This document shows positions 17,495 through 26,467 of a stretch of 64,000 bases of DNA, in pieces. The number at the start of each line of letters is the position of its first letter. Position 1 is the first letter of the stretch. The translations under genes and the position numbers were made by a program. The notes below the pieces were generated by a model. That model worked only from the letters and a program-made list of their open reading frames with translations, had not been told where the DNA came from and ran no database searches. The stretch is taken from assembly GCA_044238605.1 (NCBI GenBank), contig JBIICY010000003.1:124001-188000 (forward strand), written 5' to 3'. This DNA comes from UBA10438 sp044238605 (GTDB lineage Bacteria > Bacteroidota > Ignavibacteria > Kapaibacteriales > Kapaibacteriaceae).

Positions 17495-19708
17495 ATGACT
17501 GTACAACACCTCATCATCGGATGTATTGTTCTGCTCGCGGGGAACCTGCGCGCAGCTGCACAGATCGAGGTGTATAGTGATCCTGCGAACAAGCTCGACA
17601 CGACGCTCTCATTCGGCGCAACGCGTCCGTTTACGTCAGTGTCACGAACTGTCACCGTCCGTAACGCATCACCAGCAGACGTCCGCATCCGGCCTTCCAT
17701 TACAGATTTGAACGGGATGTTCACATCTGTCATCGGTGAGTTTGCCGGAGCATTTAGCACAGAGATCATTCCGGCAGGGCAGACAAAGGTCTATACAGTA
17801 CTGTACAAGGCAGACTTCGTTTCCTTTCCAGTTGATTCTCTAGCTCAGGTACGCTTTGTTATCGACGTAGACGATCCTCAAACCCAGCGAGCATTGCTCA
17901 AGCATGTGTTCGTCTTTAGCGGCGTTAAGACAAACAGACTTGTAGCAACTGATGAGCGTGTGGTGAGTTTTGACTCTGTCTTTATAAACCCAGCATGCAA
18001 AACCTCCGGAACAGTGACGTTCTATGGCGTTACTAACGGGAATGTGTCGGTTCTCGAACAGCGAGTTCGTAGGATGACGCCATTTGTTGGAACAGATGAG
18101 ATCAACGTGCAGCGCTACCCTGCTGTTGAGTTCGCAGGTGTAAACAGCATTTCGTGGAACTGTACCTATGAGCCAGTCAATCTAGGTCGCGATGCAGTTG
18201 AGTTTGCGGTGCGCTACATCAATCCAGCAGACGCCTCTGATACAGCGGCAGCTGTGTTCATTGAAGGTTACGGTGTGGCGCAGCGTTGTGAGCCGCTGGG
18301 CATACGTACCTCCGACGGCAAGGATCTTGTAGGTGCGATACGCGCAGATACCCTCAATGTGGGTATCCTACCTATCTCCGTTGATTCACTCCGGTTTGCT
18401 GTGGCATTCAGAAATACGGGTAACATATCACTGGGAATAGACTCAATTGCGTTTTCCAGCGAGGCTTCTGATGCAGATGAATGGGTAGTGCGCAGATTGC
18501 CGAAGTTGTGGCTGTCCGCAAACGCCGTTGATACAATTCATCTCGTGTTCAGACCAGGTCCATCGACGAGCATATCAACAGCTCGGCTTCGGTTCTATAC
18601 AAACCTTGGCCGCAGGAGTATCTCCTGCGTACCTGATGCAACGATCATCCAGGAATTTGTTGTTACAGCCGGAAAACAACAGCCAGTTGAAGCTAATGAG
18701 TCTGAGCTGCGTTTTGGAGTAGTGGTTAGGTCTGCTGACTGCGAATCTGTTGTATCAAAGACTATCATTCTGCGGAATAACAGCAGCACTTCTTGCATGA
18801 TAGATTCTGCAACCGTTGAGCCGGCGAATTCGGGAATGCGGGTTCTGCGGTCTACGAATGTTGTAATCGCACCATCAGGTACTGCTATTCTTGATTGTGA
18901 GTTAAGAGCATTGCGTAGCGGACAACAGAATGGCACCATCACGTTCTGGATTGATGGGGCTCGAAGAAGTCTGCGGGTGCCATTCAGTGCAGACGTTGTA
19001 GACCCCGATACGTTGCTCTTAAGTGTGGCAGGGGATGTTCGAGCGCGCCCAGGATCAGTCATTGATGTTGCAGTGCGATCAACCCCATCCATGATGAAAA
19101 GCGTCAAAAGGGTTGTATGTAGTCTGGCCGTCAACACATCACTTCTCGGATTTGTGCGTGTTATCGAGTCTGGTACCGCTTCAGAAGGAGCCCTTGTCCG
19201 GATTCAGGAACGTCAAGGCGGCTACATCGTGAGCATTGAACAGGATGCCGGGCTAGAGCTGCGCGACACACTGGTTGTCTTACAATTCAAAGCATATCTC
19301 GGCGATAGTGCAAGCACTGCAATCGAAGTTCATCCTGCCTCGACAATGGGAACAGTTGCCTGCCCGGCTGCATTTCCGTTGCAACGCATGCACGGACGCT
19401 TCGCATTAGACTCGTTGTGTGGACTTTCCTACAAGACTCTTACTGAGGCTGTAGGCTTAAGGGGCTCTGTGTTCCCAAGCCCAGCCAACGACCATGCAAC
19501 GCTTGTTGTTGGGTCAGCAACGTCGGCAACGGCTTTCATTGAAATCATTGATGCGTTTGGCCGCACATGGGCAAGACTTGAATCAGCTCTGGGAACGGGG
19601 CTTACCACAATACCAATCCCCTTGAGCCCCTTGCCCTCAGGTCAATACAACATCGTTGTGCAGAGTGGTGGATTTCTAGTGCGTGTGCCAATGGTGGTAT
19701 CACAATGA
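17495..19708 (+). CDS. Large secreted protein with Ig-like ('choice-of-anchor D'-like) repeats and C-terminal sorting domain
   Basis: The start is ATG 17495, giving a signal peptide (MTVQHLIIGCIVLLAGNLRAAAQ) and a 737-residue product; the frame upstream overlaps nuoN and is a shadow. The body has several beta-sandwich segments of the ASPM/SPD2/hydin or choice-of-anchor type (TVRNASPADVRI, FRNTGNISLGIDSI, LRNNSSTSCMIDSA). The last 80 residues, from VFPSPANDHATLVV to YNIVVQSGGF, look like a type IX sorting domain. No catalytic motif is seen. It shares a 4-nt overlap with the next envelope gene. Confidence 0.8.
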   Translation: MTVQHLIIGCIVLLAGNLRAAAQIEVYSDPANKLDTTLSFGATRPFTSVSRTVTVRNASPADVRIRPSITDLNGMFTSVIGEFAGAFSTEIIPAGQTKVYTVLYKADFVSFPVDSLAQVRFVIDVDDPQTQRALLKHVFVFSGVKTNRLVATDERVVSFDSVFINPACKTSGTVTFYGVTNGNVSVLEQRVRRMTPFVGTDEINVQRYPAVEFAGVNSISWNCTYEPVNLGRDAVEFAVRYINPADASDTAAAVFIEGYGVAQRCEPLGIRTSDGKDLVGAIRADTLNVGILPISVDSLRFAVAFRNTGNISLGIDSIAFSSEASDADEWVVRRLPKLWLSANAVDTIHLVFRPGPSTSISTARLRFYTNLGRRSISCVPDATIIQEFVVTAGKQQPVEANESELRFGVVVRSADCESVVSKTIILRNNSSTSCMIDSATVEPANSGMRVLRSTNVVIAPSGTAILDCELRALRSGQQNGTITFWIDGARRSLRVPFSADVVDPDTLLLSVAGDVRARPGSVIDVAVRSTPSMMKSVKRVVCSLAVNTSLLGFVRVIESGTASEGALVRIQERQGGYIVSIEQDAGLELRDTLVVLQFKAYLGDSASTAIEVHPASTMGTVACPAAFPLQRMHGRFALDSLCGLSYKTLTEAVGLRGSVFPSPANDHATLVVGSATSATAFIEIIDAFGRTWARLESALGTGLTTIPIPLSPLPSGQYNIVVQSGGFLVRVPMVVSQ

Positions 19709-20469
19709 GAAGAGCCGCATGTATCCTTATGATGTATTGTATAGTGCAGTCGCTCCATGCGCAGAAGCTACCTTGGGCTCCAACGCTACAGTATCCGTAC
19801 ACAGCACCGACAGCATTCATCGGATTCGATGCCACTCTGGGATACAGCGCACACGACGCATCGCTGCCGTATCTGGAGTCAATCTACAACCTGCCTTGCT
19901 GCACGTATGAACAAGGTTCTGGTATGCCATTCTCGGTGGGGCTTAGCTATGAAACGTGGCTGCTGCCTGCAACAGCTGTTACTGCTTCACTGGGTATTCG
20001 ACACGAGGCCTCGAGTTTTAGCACTGCACCGATAGCCATCCCGCGTAACGGCCTGCCTGACGTCCGTACACAGTATCAGCTCCGATCTCAGAGTTCGTGG
20101 CTACGTATCGGTGTTGGCGGAAAAACACGATTGGGTGCCACGCCAATGAGCATTGGAATTGCGCTCTATGGCGATGTCCTGTTGTCCAACGATATGCAGC
20201 ATAAGGAAGTTGTGCTCGGGCCTAGCGACTATTTCTTTGTAACCGATCCGCCCTCCAAGGAGTACCTTCTGCCAGCCTCCACATTTTCCGATGTGTCGGG
20301 CTTCTCCCTGCGTCCAGTTGTGCGTGTTTCCTACGACATACCATTGGCTTTTGGGTATTACGTGGCCCCATCACTGATCCTTGAGACTAATGTGTTAAGC
20401 CTATCGAACCAGCACCAATGGAGCACGTTTGGTGTTGCCGTTGGGATTACCATAAACAAGGGGCTCTGA
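19705..20469 (+). CDS. Predicted outer-membrane beta-barrel-like protein
   Basis: The 254-residue protein has a signal peptide ending near SLHAQ and then alternating hydrophobic strands rich in aromatic residues (LSYETWLL, GIALYGDVLL, VRVSYDI, GVAVGITI), as in outer-membrane porin-like families. The mature N-terminus has a CC pair. I do not recognise a named family. It overlaps the preceding secreted-protein gene by 4 nt, so the two may act together at the surface. Confidence 0.65.
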   Translation: MRRAACILMMYCIVQSLHAQKLPWAPTLQYPYTAPTAFIGFDATLGYSAHDASLPYLESIYNLPCCTYEQGSGMPFSVGLSYETWLLPATAVTASLGIRHEASSFSTAPIAIPRNGLPDVRTQYQLRSQSSWLRIGVGGKTRLGATPMSIGIALYGDVLLSNDMQHKEVVLGPSDYFFVTDPPSKEYLLPASTFSDVSGFSLRPVVRVSYDIPLAFGYYVAPSLILETNVLSLSNQHQWSTFGVAVGITINKGL

Positions 20470-20486
20470 GTAGCCCGCCGCCATAC

Positions 20487-20494
20487 TATATTTG
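20487..20494 (+). promoter_or_regulatory. -7 box for the DUF1573 gene
   Basis: TATATTTG is an exact TAnnTTTG. It lies about 50 nt before ATG 20545, which has its own AGGAG ribosome site at about 20537-20541, so here the message would have a normal leader. Confidence 0.5.
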
Positions 20495-20544
20495 TACGTT
20501 GTTCGTCAAAAACGCAAGTCAAAAAAACAATCTTTCAGGAGTTC

Positions 20545-21357
20545 ATGTTCATGGTACAACGACTGTTTGCTATGCTTGCCATGGTTTTAGTTACCATGTC
20601 AACTGCAATTGCCCAGCCAAAGCTCGAAATTGTTGGTGGGGAAACATACGACTGGGGAAAGACACGCGCCCCGAAAGAAGGCCATCTAGAAGCAGAAATC
20701 AAGATGAAGAACGTAGGCAATAAGGCCCTGCGTCTCACAGAGGTGCGTCCTGGTTGCGGCTGCACGAAAACAGATCCGGACAAGTTCGATCTTAAGCCCG
20801 GTGAAGTAAGCACGATGAAGGTGAAGCTCAACATTAGCCCATCGCAAGCTGGCTCGATCACAAAGAACATCACTGTATCATGGGCAGACCTTGCTGGAAA
20901 TGATGCATACAAGGCATATAAGTCAACATCGAACACGCCCCTTCCAGAAGGTGCAGACACAACAATCCGCTCGCAGTACATTTGGCTAAAGGCCGATATT
21001 CAGCGTGCGTTGATGTTTCAGCCATCGATGTATTTCTCCTTCCAAGATCTCAAGATAGGTCAAGAGCAGTCCGCAAAGGTCGAGATCACGAACAACTCTG
21101 ATGAGATGGTTGTACTTTCTGACTGGACAACTGACGGAGGTTTGGTGATCAATCAAACATCGCGCGTTTCACTGAAGCCAAAAGAGCGCATTGAGATCAT
21201 CGCCAAGGTGGTACCAATGGCAAAGGGCAACTATGCAGGCGGTGTTCGTTTCAAGACCTCGCACAGCGACCATGCAGATGGAGACCTGCGCGCGTACGGA
21301 TTTGTACAAGAGCCGCAGAGTCCGGTCTTCCAAGGAACAGCAGTTCCTGCCAAGTAA
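20545..21357 (+). CDS. DUF1573 domain secreted protein
   Basis: The 270-residue product has a signal peptide (MFMVQRLFAMLAMVLVTMSTAIAQ) and the DUF1573 signature (VRPGCGCTKTD, then LKPGEVSTMKVKL), an Ig-like module frequent in Bacteroidota exported proteins. A second Ig-like segment follows (KVEITNNSDEMVVLSDW). Function is unknown; periplasmic or surface location is inferred. An alternative ATG lies at 20551. A strong terminator follows. Confidence 0.88.
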   Translation: MFMVQRLFAMLAMVLVTMSTAIAQPKLEIVGGETYDWGKTRAPKEGHLEAEIKMKNVGNKALRLTEVRPGCGCTKTDPDKFDLKPGEVSTMKVKLNISPSQAGSITKNITVSWADLAGNDAYKAYKSTSNTPLPEGADTTIRSQYIWLKADIQRALMFQPSMYFSFQDLKIGQEQSAKVEITNNSDEMVVLSDWTTDGGLVINQTSRVSLKPKERIEIIAKVVPMAKGNYAGGVRFKTSHSDHADGDLRAYGFVQEPQSPVFQGTAVPAK

Positions 21358-21388
21358 GCGGCTACCCGCACATTACAAGTAAACCAGA

Positions 21389-21412
21389 AAAGGGCAGCTT
21401 CGGCTGCCCTTT
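21389..21412 (+). terminator. Rho-independent-like hairpin with UUCG loop
   Basis: A perfect 10-bp stem (AAAGGGCAGC / GCTGCCCTTT) encloses a TTCG tetraloop. It sits between the convergent ends of the DUF1573 gene and the minus-strand ABC ATPase gene, so it can terminate both. The stem's own A and T ends provide the U tract in each direction. Confidence 0.88.
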
Positions 21413-21416
21413 GTCG

Positions 21417-22034
21417 TTATTCAACGGCGATGACGTTTGTGCAGAGCTCACGTTCTCGTGTGTCGTTGGTAGCGACTATCACGATAGCCCCCTGAGAAGA
21501 AGCGCGCTCAACTTCACGCGCCAGAATGAGACGTCCCTGCTCATCAAGGGTGGTTGAGGGCTCATCGAGGATAAGTAGTTGGGGATCATGAGACAACGCT
21601 AGCGCAAGTGCAACGCGCTGACGCATACCGCTAGAAAACGTGCGCACCCGGGAGGTAGCTCTGCTAAGAAGTCCAACCCTGTCCAGCAGGTCGTCGCAGA
21701 TCTCGGAACCAAGATGTTTACCATGCAGTGCCCCATGCATTCGCAATAGCTCAAGGGGCGTAAACTCATCGTACAGCGCCAAGTATGGTGCCACAAAACC
21801 ACAGTAATGGGGTATCAATTCTCGATCAATGCTTTTGCCGTTGATCGTTAACGTAACTGAACCGCTCGTTGGCCGGAGCAATCCAGCAAGGATCTTTGCT
21901 AAGGTAGACTTGCCGCTTCCGTTCGATCCGATGATGGCCGTAATGCTGCCTGCATAAAGCTCACACGAAATGTCGCGAAGTACCTGGCGATTGCCGTACC
22001 CTTTGGAAACTTGATGTGCACGCAGCGAGTTCAT
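21417..22034 (-). CDS. Small ABC transporter ATP-binding protein (CcmA-like)
   Basis: The 205-residue ATPase has Walker A GSNGSGKST, signature FSSGMRQRVALA, Walker B LLILDEPSTTLD, and a shortened C-terminus. Size and sequence resemble heme-exporter CcmA and other compact ABC-2 type ATPases. No permease gene is adjacent, so its partner and substrate are unknown. It overlaps the stop of the upstream metalloprotease gene by 4 nt, which suggests co-transcription. Confidence 0.85.
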   Translation of the reverse strand: MNSLRAHQVSKGYGNRQVLRDISCELYAGSITAIIGSNGSGKSTLAKILAGLLRPTSGSVTLTINGKSIDRELIPHYCGFVAPYLALYDEFTPLELLRMHGALHGKHLGSEICDDLLDRVGLLSRATSRVRTFSSGMRQRVALALALSHDPQLLILDEPSTTLDEQGRLILAREVERASSQGAIVIVATNDTRERELCTNVIAVE

Positions 22035-23692
22035 CGCTCCACAACGAGCTTATGGAGAATCGTCTCTGCATTATCCGTTGCAACAGTAACGATGTAGATG
22101 CCGGGCTCCAGCTTGCGCGAGAACTGGTATTGCGCCACAAGTCTGTTGTTATGAATATCGAGACGGGCAGAAAGCTCACTTGTGAGCGGACGCAGAGAGA
22201 GATCGCAAACTTGAATCCGAACGCTTGACCCTGCAGGAGCCCCGGATACAGGTACATGCAATATCTCATGTGACGACATCGCGAAGGGCTGAGGGTAGGG
22301 GGCTTCTGTTGCAAGTAGCTGGGTGCCGCTACTGTATCTGCACAGCACCTCAGAAGGTGAATGCCGAATGCCCCATGATGAGTTCGGAATGGTCTCGTCA
22401 TTTGGAAGCGGATTCGGTGTATACAGCATCGTAGTCTGAAGCGATGAGTCTGGGCGAAAGAGGATCGATGGTGAAGATGTCCATGAGATCACTTGTTCCA
22501 TGCTCACAGGTTCTCCAGAGCGCGATGGAACTGTTGCGCGCAGTGCACGAATCTCGAATGGACGCACTGAAGCTGTGATCGTTTCTGCAACCTGATCAAC
22601 GGCTACATCAGATGCATACTTGATTTCAGGCAGTAGGGATGCTCCCGGTATATACGTATTGATCCCACCGCGCTTCCCAGTTTGGTAGAGACTTGTGAGG
22701 GATTCGCAGAATAGGTCGGTGATTGATGTGCCCGATGCTGCGCAGGCAGATATCAGGGCATTGAATGGTTCAGTTCCCTGAGCCACTCCATCCCATGTTG
22801 AGCGCATAATGTCTGTGCTGCCAGAGGTAAGCACATTCCCGAACCATCCCCAACAGTATCCGTTAAGCGCGTTGACCTTTGAAAACGGCCAGAGTTCGGG
22901 CCTCGTCAACAGGTACGAAGTCCAAATGGCCCAGTCACGAACTTCCGGGAATGCCCTCATTTCCATCCAAGTAGAGGTGAGTTCATAGATCATTCGATGC
23001 TGAACATTGAACCCGTAGGAGCCGTTTTGAATTACGTGGTGCAGCTCATGGGCGCAGGTTACTCTCAGAGCATCGATGCCAAAAGTTGAGTACGACTGCT
23101 TTCCGGACCATGTAGTATCGGTTGGACTGAAGTTGTTGTCCATTTCCATCCATGTCGTGTAGCGCTCTGCTGGTGTTAGTGAGAGCAACCGGTCGAGATT
23201 CGTAATCCCGTAATACCCTTCACGTCCAAGATCGCGCAGGTACACATCAATTGCGCGGCTGCCCCCTGTTGTATCATCATCGGGTGGTGCAGCATATCCA
23301 AGGGTGTCTACTTCGAGTTTCCATGAGCGATCTAGTGCGCGCAGGCAGTCATCAACATAGTCAGGTGTGCCATTGTCGTCGGAGTCGGCAGAATCTACGG
23401 CATCACTGCCCTTGAGGGTAAAATGCACTCTGAAACGTCCATCGGCGGATTCAGCATGCAGGGGAAGGGGTGGCCTTGTTCCCTGGATCTCTACGTCGTT
23501 GCCTCGGCGAATCCTGTTCTCGGTTGCGCGCCCGCCAAACCCGCAGCGATCAACGGGAACATTGTCGTCTCCGGTCAAAGGCTGTAGGAATAACAAAAAC
23601 GCGAACAAGTACAGCCCCGTTCGCGCCAGTAAAATGCGGTGTGTCTCGATCACGATGTTGATTACCGGAACATTTCCTTGATCATGCCCCAC
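22031..23692 (-). CDS. Secreted MXAN_6640-type putative metalloprotease with sorting domain
   Basis: The 553-residue product has a hydrophobic export segment (LYLFAFLLFLQPL), a metal-site motif HELHH in CAHELHHVIQNG, a calcium-loop-like DSDDNGTPDYVDD, and the WMEMRAFPEVRDW region seen in MXAN_6640-family predicted peptidases. The last 90 residues (PYPQPF to LHKLVVER) look like a type IX sorting domain. The GTG at 23692 overlaps the preceding gene by 31 nt; a GTG at 23653 just after that gene's stop also gives a signal peptide and may be the real start. Substrate is unknown. Confidence 0.78.
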   Translation of the reverse strand: MGHDQGNVPVINIVIETHRILLARTGLYLFAFLLFLQPLTGDDNVPVDRCGFGGRATENRIRRGNDVEIQGTRPPLPLHAESADGRFRVHFTLKGSDAVDSADSDDNGTPDYVDDCLRALDRSWKLEVDTLGYAAPPDDDTTGGSRAIDVYLRDLGREGYYGITNLDRLLSLTPAERYTTWMEMDNNFSPTDTTWSGKQSYSTFGIDALRVTCAHELHHVIQNGSYGFNVQHRMIYELTSTWMEMRAFPEVRDWAIWTSYLLTRPELWPFSKVNALNGYCWGWFGNVLTSGSTDIMRSTWDGVAQGTEPFNALISACAASGTSITDLFCESLTSLYQTGKRGGINTYIPGASLLPEIKYASDVAVDQVAETITASVRPFEIRALRATVPSRSGEPVSMEQVISWTSSPSILFRPDSSLQTTMLYTPNPLPNDETIPNSSWGIRHSPSEVLCRYSSGTQLLATEAPYPQPFAMSSHEILHVPVSGAPAGSSVRIQVCDLSLRPLTSELSARLDIHNNRLVAQYQFSRKLEPGIYIVTVATDNAETILHKLVVER

Positions 23693-24084
23693 GTGCGCTT
23701 GATGCCACTAACATTATGCACCACGCCTACTGTATTGGAGTATGAGGCATTCTTGTCCTGAGTAACAACTTTGAGGCGGTAGGTGAAGTAGTTTGCAGTA
23801 ATGCTCTTGTCAGCATCACCCTTACCAAATGCTTCTTCGTCTTTAAAGCTGTACGACTGATTACTGCCCTTTGCCGATACGGTTGCTACATATCGAAACT
23901 GCTTGTCGGCACCGGCACGCTCTATTTCGTATTGAGCAACATCTGCCTCTGTGGACGACTTCCATTCGACAACAATAGAGTTGCCGTTAGACTTCGCCTG
24001 GAAGTACTGCAGAGTTACCTGCACGGCCTGCGCGCTTGCGAACAATGCAAGGACTGCGACGAGGACTGTGAGCGTTCGTTTCAT
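23662..24084 (-). CDS. Small secreted fibronectin-III-like protein
   Basis: The start is ATG 24084; a TTG at 24093 is part of the -7 box. The 140-residue protein has a signal peptide (MKRTLTVLVAVLALFASAQA) and one beta-sandwich resembling the FN3-like module found before type IX sorting signals (VEWKSSTEADVAQYEIER, then YFTYRLKVV). Function unknown. A divergent TonB-receptor gene starts about 50-125 nt away. It probably shares a transcript with the metalloprotease and ABC ATPase genes. Confidence 0.8.
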   Translation of the reverse strand: MKRTLTVLVAVLALFASAQAVQVTLQYFQAKSNGNSIVVEWKSSTEADVAQYEIERAGADKQFRYVATVSAKGSNQSYSFKDEEAFGKGDADKSITANYFTYRLKVVTQDKNASYSNTVGVVHNVSGIKRTWGMIKEMFR

Positions 24085-24090
24085 ACGTCC

Positions 24091-24098
24091 CAAATATA
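24091..24098 (-). promoter_or_regulatory. -7 box, 6 nt before start of the FN3-like gene
   Basis: On the minus strand this is TATATTTG, an exact TAnnTTTG, with six nucleotides to ATG 24084. The spacing equals that of the sufB promoter and implies a leaderless or almost leaderless mRNA. Confidence 0.5.
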
Positions 24099-24107
24099 CT
24101 AAGCCAA

Positions 24108-24263
24108 CCCAATTTCCGTACTATTGCGTCATGGCTCAGCACGTCTTTTTTATCCAGATCGCCACTTGCCTGCTTTGGATGTTTTCCCAATTTCCGTACT
24201 ATTGCGTCATGGCTCAGCACGTCTTTTTTATCCAGATCGCCACTTGCCTGCTTTGGGTGTTTT
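24108..24263 (+). repeat. 78-bp tandem duplication over promoter, start codon and signal peptide of the TonB receptor
   Basis: Copy 1 is 24108-24185 and copy 2 is 24186-24263, with one difference that I can see (A at 24179, G at 24257). The unit is 26 codons, so the frame is kept. Each copy carries a -7-like TACTATTG, a 4-nt gap, an ATG (24131 and 24209) and the same signal-peptide start. The near identity indicates a recent event. Confidence 0.97.
24174..24204 (+). promoter_or_regulatory. Predicted promoter created at the duplication junction
   Basis: TTTG at 24174-24177 lies in the coding part of copy 1, and 19 nt later comes TACTATTG at 24197-24204 (seven of eight matches to TAnnTTTG), four nucleotides before ATG 24209. 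Copy 1 has the same -7 at 24119-24126 but ATAC at the -33 position. The duplication therefore seems to supply a -33 element to the inner start. Confidence 0.45.
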
Positions 24264-26467
24264 CGAGCAGTAGTGTCGCAGCTTTGCCGGTTTTAGGTGA
24301 TCCCGATACACTGCGAGGACGTGTGCGTTCGAGCACCAATGAGAATTCTCCAATTCAGGGTGCGTCAGTTCAGTGGAAAGGCTCAAAGTCCGGTGTGTTT
24401 ACGGATAAACAGGGCCGATTTGTCCTCGTTCGTCCAAACGGTTCAGATTCTCTTGTCTGTAAGTCGGTAGGGCACAAGACCGTAACGTTGGCAGTGCCGG
24501 ATACCACCGTGATTGACATCGCACTGTTACCGGAGTCACTATCTGAAGTCACCGTTGATGCAGAGTCTGGACCAACCATCACGAAGTCTGTGATAAAGAC
24601 CGAGACCATTTCGAAGAAGGACCTTACAAAAGCTGCCTGCTGCTCACTTGCTGAGTCATTCGAAAAAAATCCCTCGGTTGAAGTTTCATTCTCTGATGCC
24701 GTAAGTGGTGCCAAGCAAATCCAGCTGCTTGGTCTTCGAGGAGTCTACACCCAGTTTTTGATTGAAGCAGTCCCTGCTGTGCGATCCATCGAGATGCCAT
24801 TCGGACTCGATCACATCCCTGGCCCTTTCATGGAATCAATCAGCATATCCAAGGGGGCATCATCGGTCACTACAGGGTATGAGGCGATGACGGGGCAGAT
24901 CAACATTTGCATGCACAACCCACGCACAGCGCCTGCGTTGTATGTAAACGCCTATGCCAACACCATGGAACGCTATGATGTGAATCTGTACGGGGCTCAG
25001 CAACTAACGGATGAGCTCTCAACGATGACGATGGCGCACGTGCGGAAGATGGACATGGGGCAGGATAACAACGGCGACGGATTTGCCGATATCCCGACAT
25101 TTCGTCAAGCAAATCTTGTGCATCGGTGGTTGTACAATGATGACGAAGTAGAATGGCAGGTCTTTGTGCGAGGAATTCTCGATTCCTATGCGTCAGGCCA
25201 GGGGGTGGTACACACAAGTTCTGTTCATCATCCGGGAGACAGTGTCAGATCGTATGATATCTCGACCGACATTCAGCGTCTTGAAACCTTCGTAAAGGTA
25301 GGATTGCTCGATCCGTTCGATGATCTGGAAGAAGGTAGCGGTCTGTCCCTTGTTGCTGCGGGGTCGGTTCATGAGCAGAATTCAGCGTTCGGTATGCGGT
25401 CAACCAATGGACAACAACAGACATTCCAACTGCGAGGAATAGCCGCTTTGCCGTTTACAACGGAGTTTAAAGTAGTTACAGGTTTCTCATACCTCTACGA
25501 CAATGTTCGGGAAGCTTTCACAATCGACGGTGCTTCGGTGTACGGGTCTAGGTACGATCGTATCGAGCATGTGCCCGGAATGTATGCAGAGGCAACCTAC
25601 GAGCCGTCAAAAGACCTTACCATTCTCGGCGGCATCCGTAATGACTGGCACAATTTGTATGGGGCGCGACTTGTTCCACGGGCCCATGTGAAGTGGAACA
25701 TGAATCAGTTTGCCGTTCTTCGAGCTTCCGCTGGAAGGGGCTGGCGTGCGCCAGCAGTGATCAATGAAAATCTCTCGTCGTTTATCAACTCTCGTCGGGT
25801 GTACTTCGATTCAACGTTCCGTCCTGAAGATTCGTGGAACGCCGGAGTATCGGTGTCAACATACTTCAGCATCGCTGAGCGTCCCGTGACTGTAGATGCC
25901 GAAGTGTATCATACCACCTTCACAAATCAGCTCATCGTAGACTACGACAGGTCTGTTCGCGATGTCTGGGTTACGAATCTCGACGGAACAAGCTATGCAA
26001 CGAATGTGCTCCTTCAGGCGATGGTTTCGCCTATGGCGGCTCTTGATGTTGTTGGTGCAATCCGCTGGGTAGACGTGCAGGCCCCTTACAATGGCCTCAT
26101 GCAGCAGCGCCCTATGATGAGCAGACTACGATTCCTTGGTACGGTTTCGTTCGCACCGAAAGACTGGCAGTTTGATGCAACTGTTTCATGGAACGGTGCA
26201 GGACGTCTGCCTACAACAGAGGGTAACATTCAGCGATACAGACTCGATGCAGAGTTCCCATCATACTGGCGGGTGAACGGACAAATCACACGGAAGTTTG
26301 GTCAGCTTGAATTCTACGTCGGCATCGAAAACGCAACCAACTTTATTCAATCCAATCCAATCCTCGGCACCGACAGCCCCTTTGGCTCCTACTTTGATGC
26401 ATCGCTTACGTGGGGTCCGATGGACCCGCAAATGGTGTATACAGGTGTACGGTATACGTTCGACTAG
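24209..26467 (+). CDS. TonB-dependent outer-membrane receptor, likely metal-related
   Basis: I start at ATG 24209 (copy 2), which gives one clean signal peptide (MAQHVFFIQIATCLLWVFSS); ATG 24131 (copy 1) is also open and would give a doubled leader. The mature protein has a carboxypeptidase-regulatory-like domain (GASVQWKGSKSGVFTDKQGRF), a plug domain (LLGLRGVYTQFLIE to SVTTGYEAMTGQINI) and a beta-barrel ending in a terminal aromatic region (YTGVRYTFD). The plug segment AACCSLAESFEKNPSVEV resembles a Bacteroidota receptor group often found beside copper or heavy-metal genes, so metal uptake or export is plausible; no metal gene adjoins it here. It converges on the TldE-like gene and shares a CTAG stop overlap. 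Confidence 0.88.
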   Translation: MAQHVFFIQIATCLLWVFSSSSVAALPVLGDPDTLRGRVRSSTNENSPIQGASVQWKGSKSGVFTDKQGRFVLVRPNGSDSLVCKSVGHKTVTLAVPDTTVIDIALLPESLSEVTVDAESGPTITKSVIKTETISKKDLTKAACCSLAESFEKNPSVEVSFSDAVSGAKQIQLLGLRGVYTQFLIEAVPAVRSIEMPFGLDHIPGPFMESISISKGASSVTTGYEAMTGQINICMHNPRTAPALYVNAYANTMERYDVNLYGAQQLTDELSTMTMAHVRKMDMGQDNNGDGFADIPTFRQANLVHRWLYNDDEVEWQVFVRGILDSYASGQGVVHTSSVHHPGDSVRSYDISTDIQRLETFVKVGLLDPFDDLEEGSGLSLVAAGSVHEQNSAFGMRSTNGQQQTFQLRGIAALPFTTEFKVVTGFSYLYDNVREAFTIDGASVYGSRYDRIEHVPGMYAEATYEPSKDLTILGGIRNDWHNLYGARLVPRAHVKWNMNQFAVLRASAGRGWRAPAVINENLSSFINSRRVYFDSTFRPEDSWNAGVSVSTYFSIAERPVTVDAEVYHTTFTNQLIVDYDRSVRDVWVTNLDGTSYATNVLLQAMVSPMAALDVVGAIRWVDVQAPYNGLMQQRPMMSRLRFLGTVSFAPKDWQFDATVSWNGAGRLPTTEGNIQRYRLDAEFPSYWRVNGQITRKFGQLEFYVGIENATNFIQSNPILGTDSPFGSYFDASLTWGPMDPQMVYTGVRYTFD

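Noticed and set aside
23951..24130. Upstream in-frame extension of the TonB receptor
   Set aside because: It runs through the divergent FN3-like gene and both promoters, and has no signal peptide; the start belongs to the duplicated ATGs.
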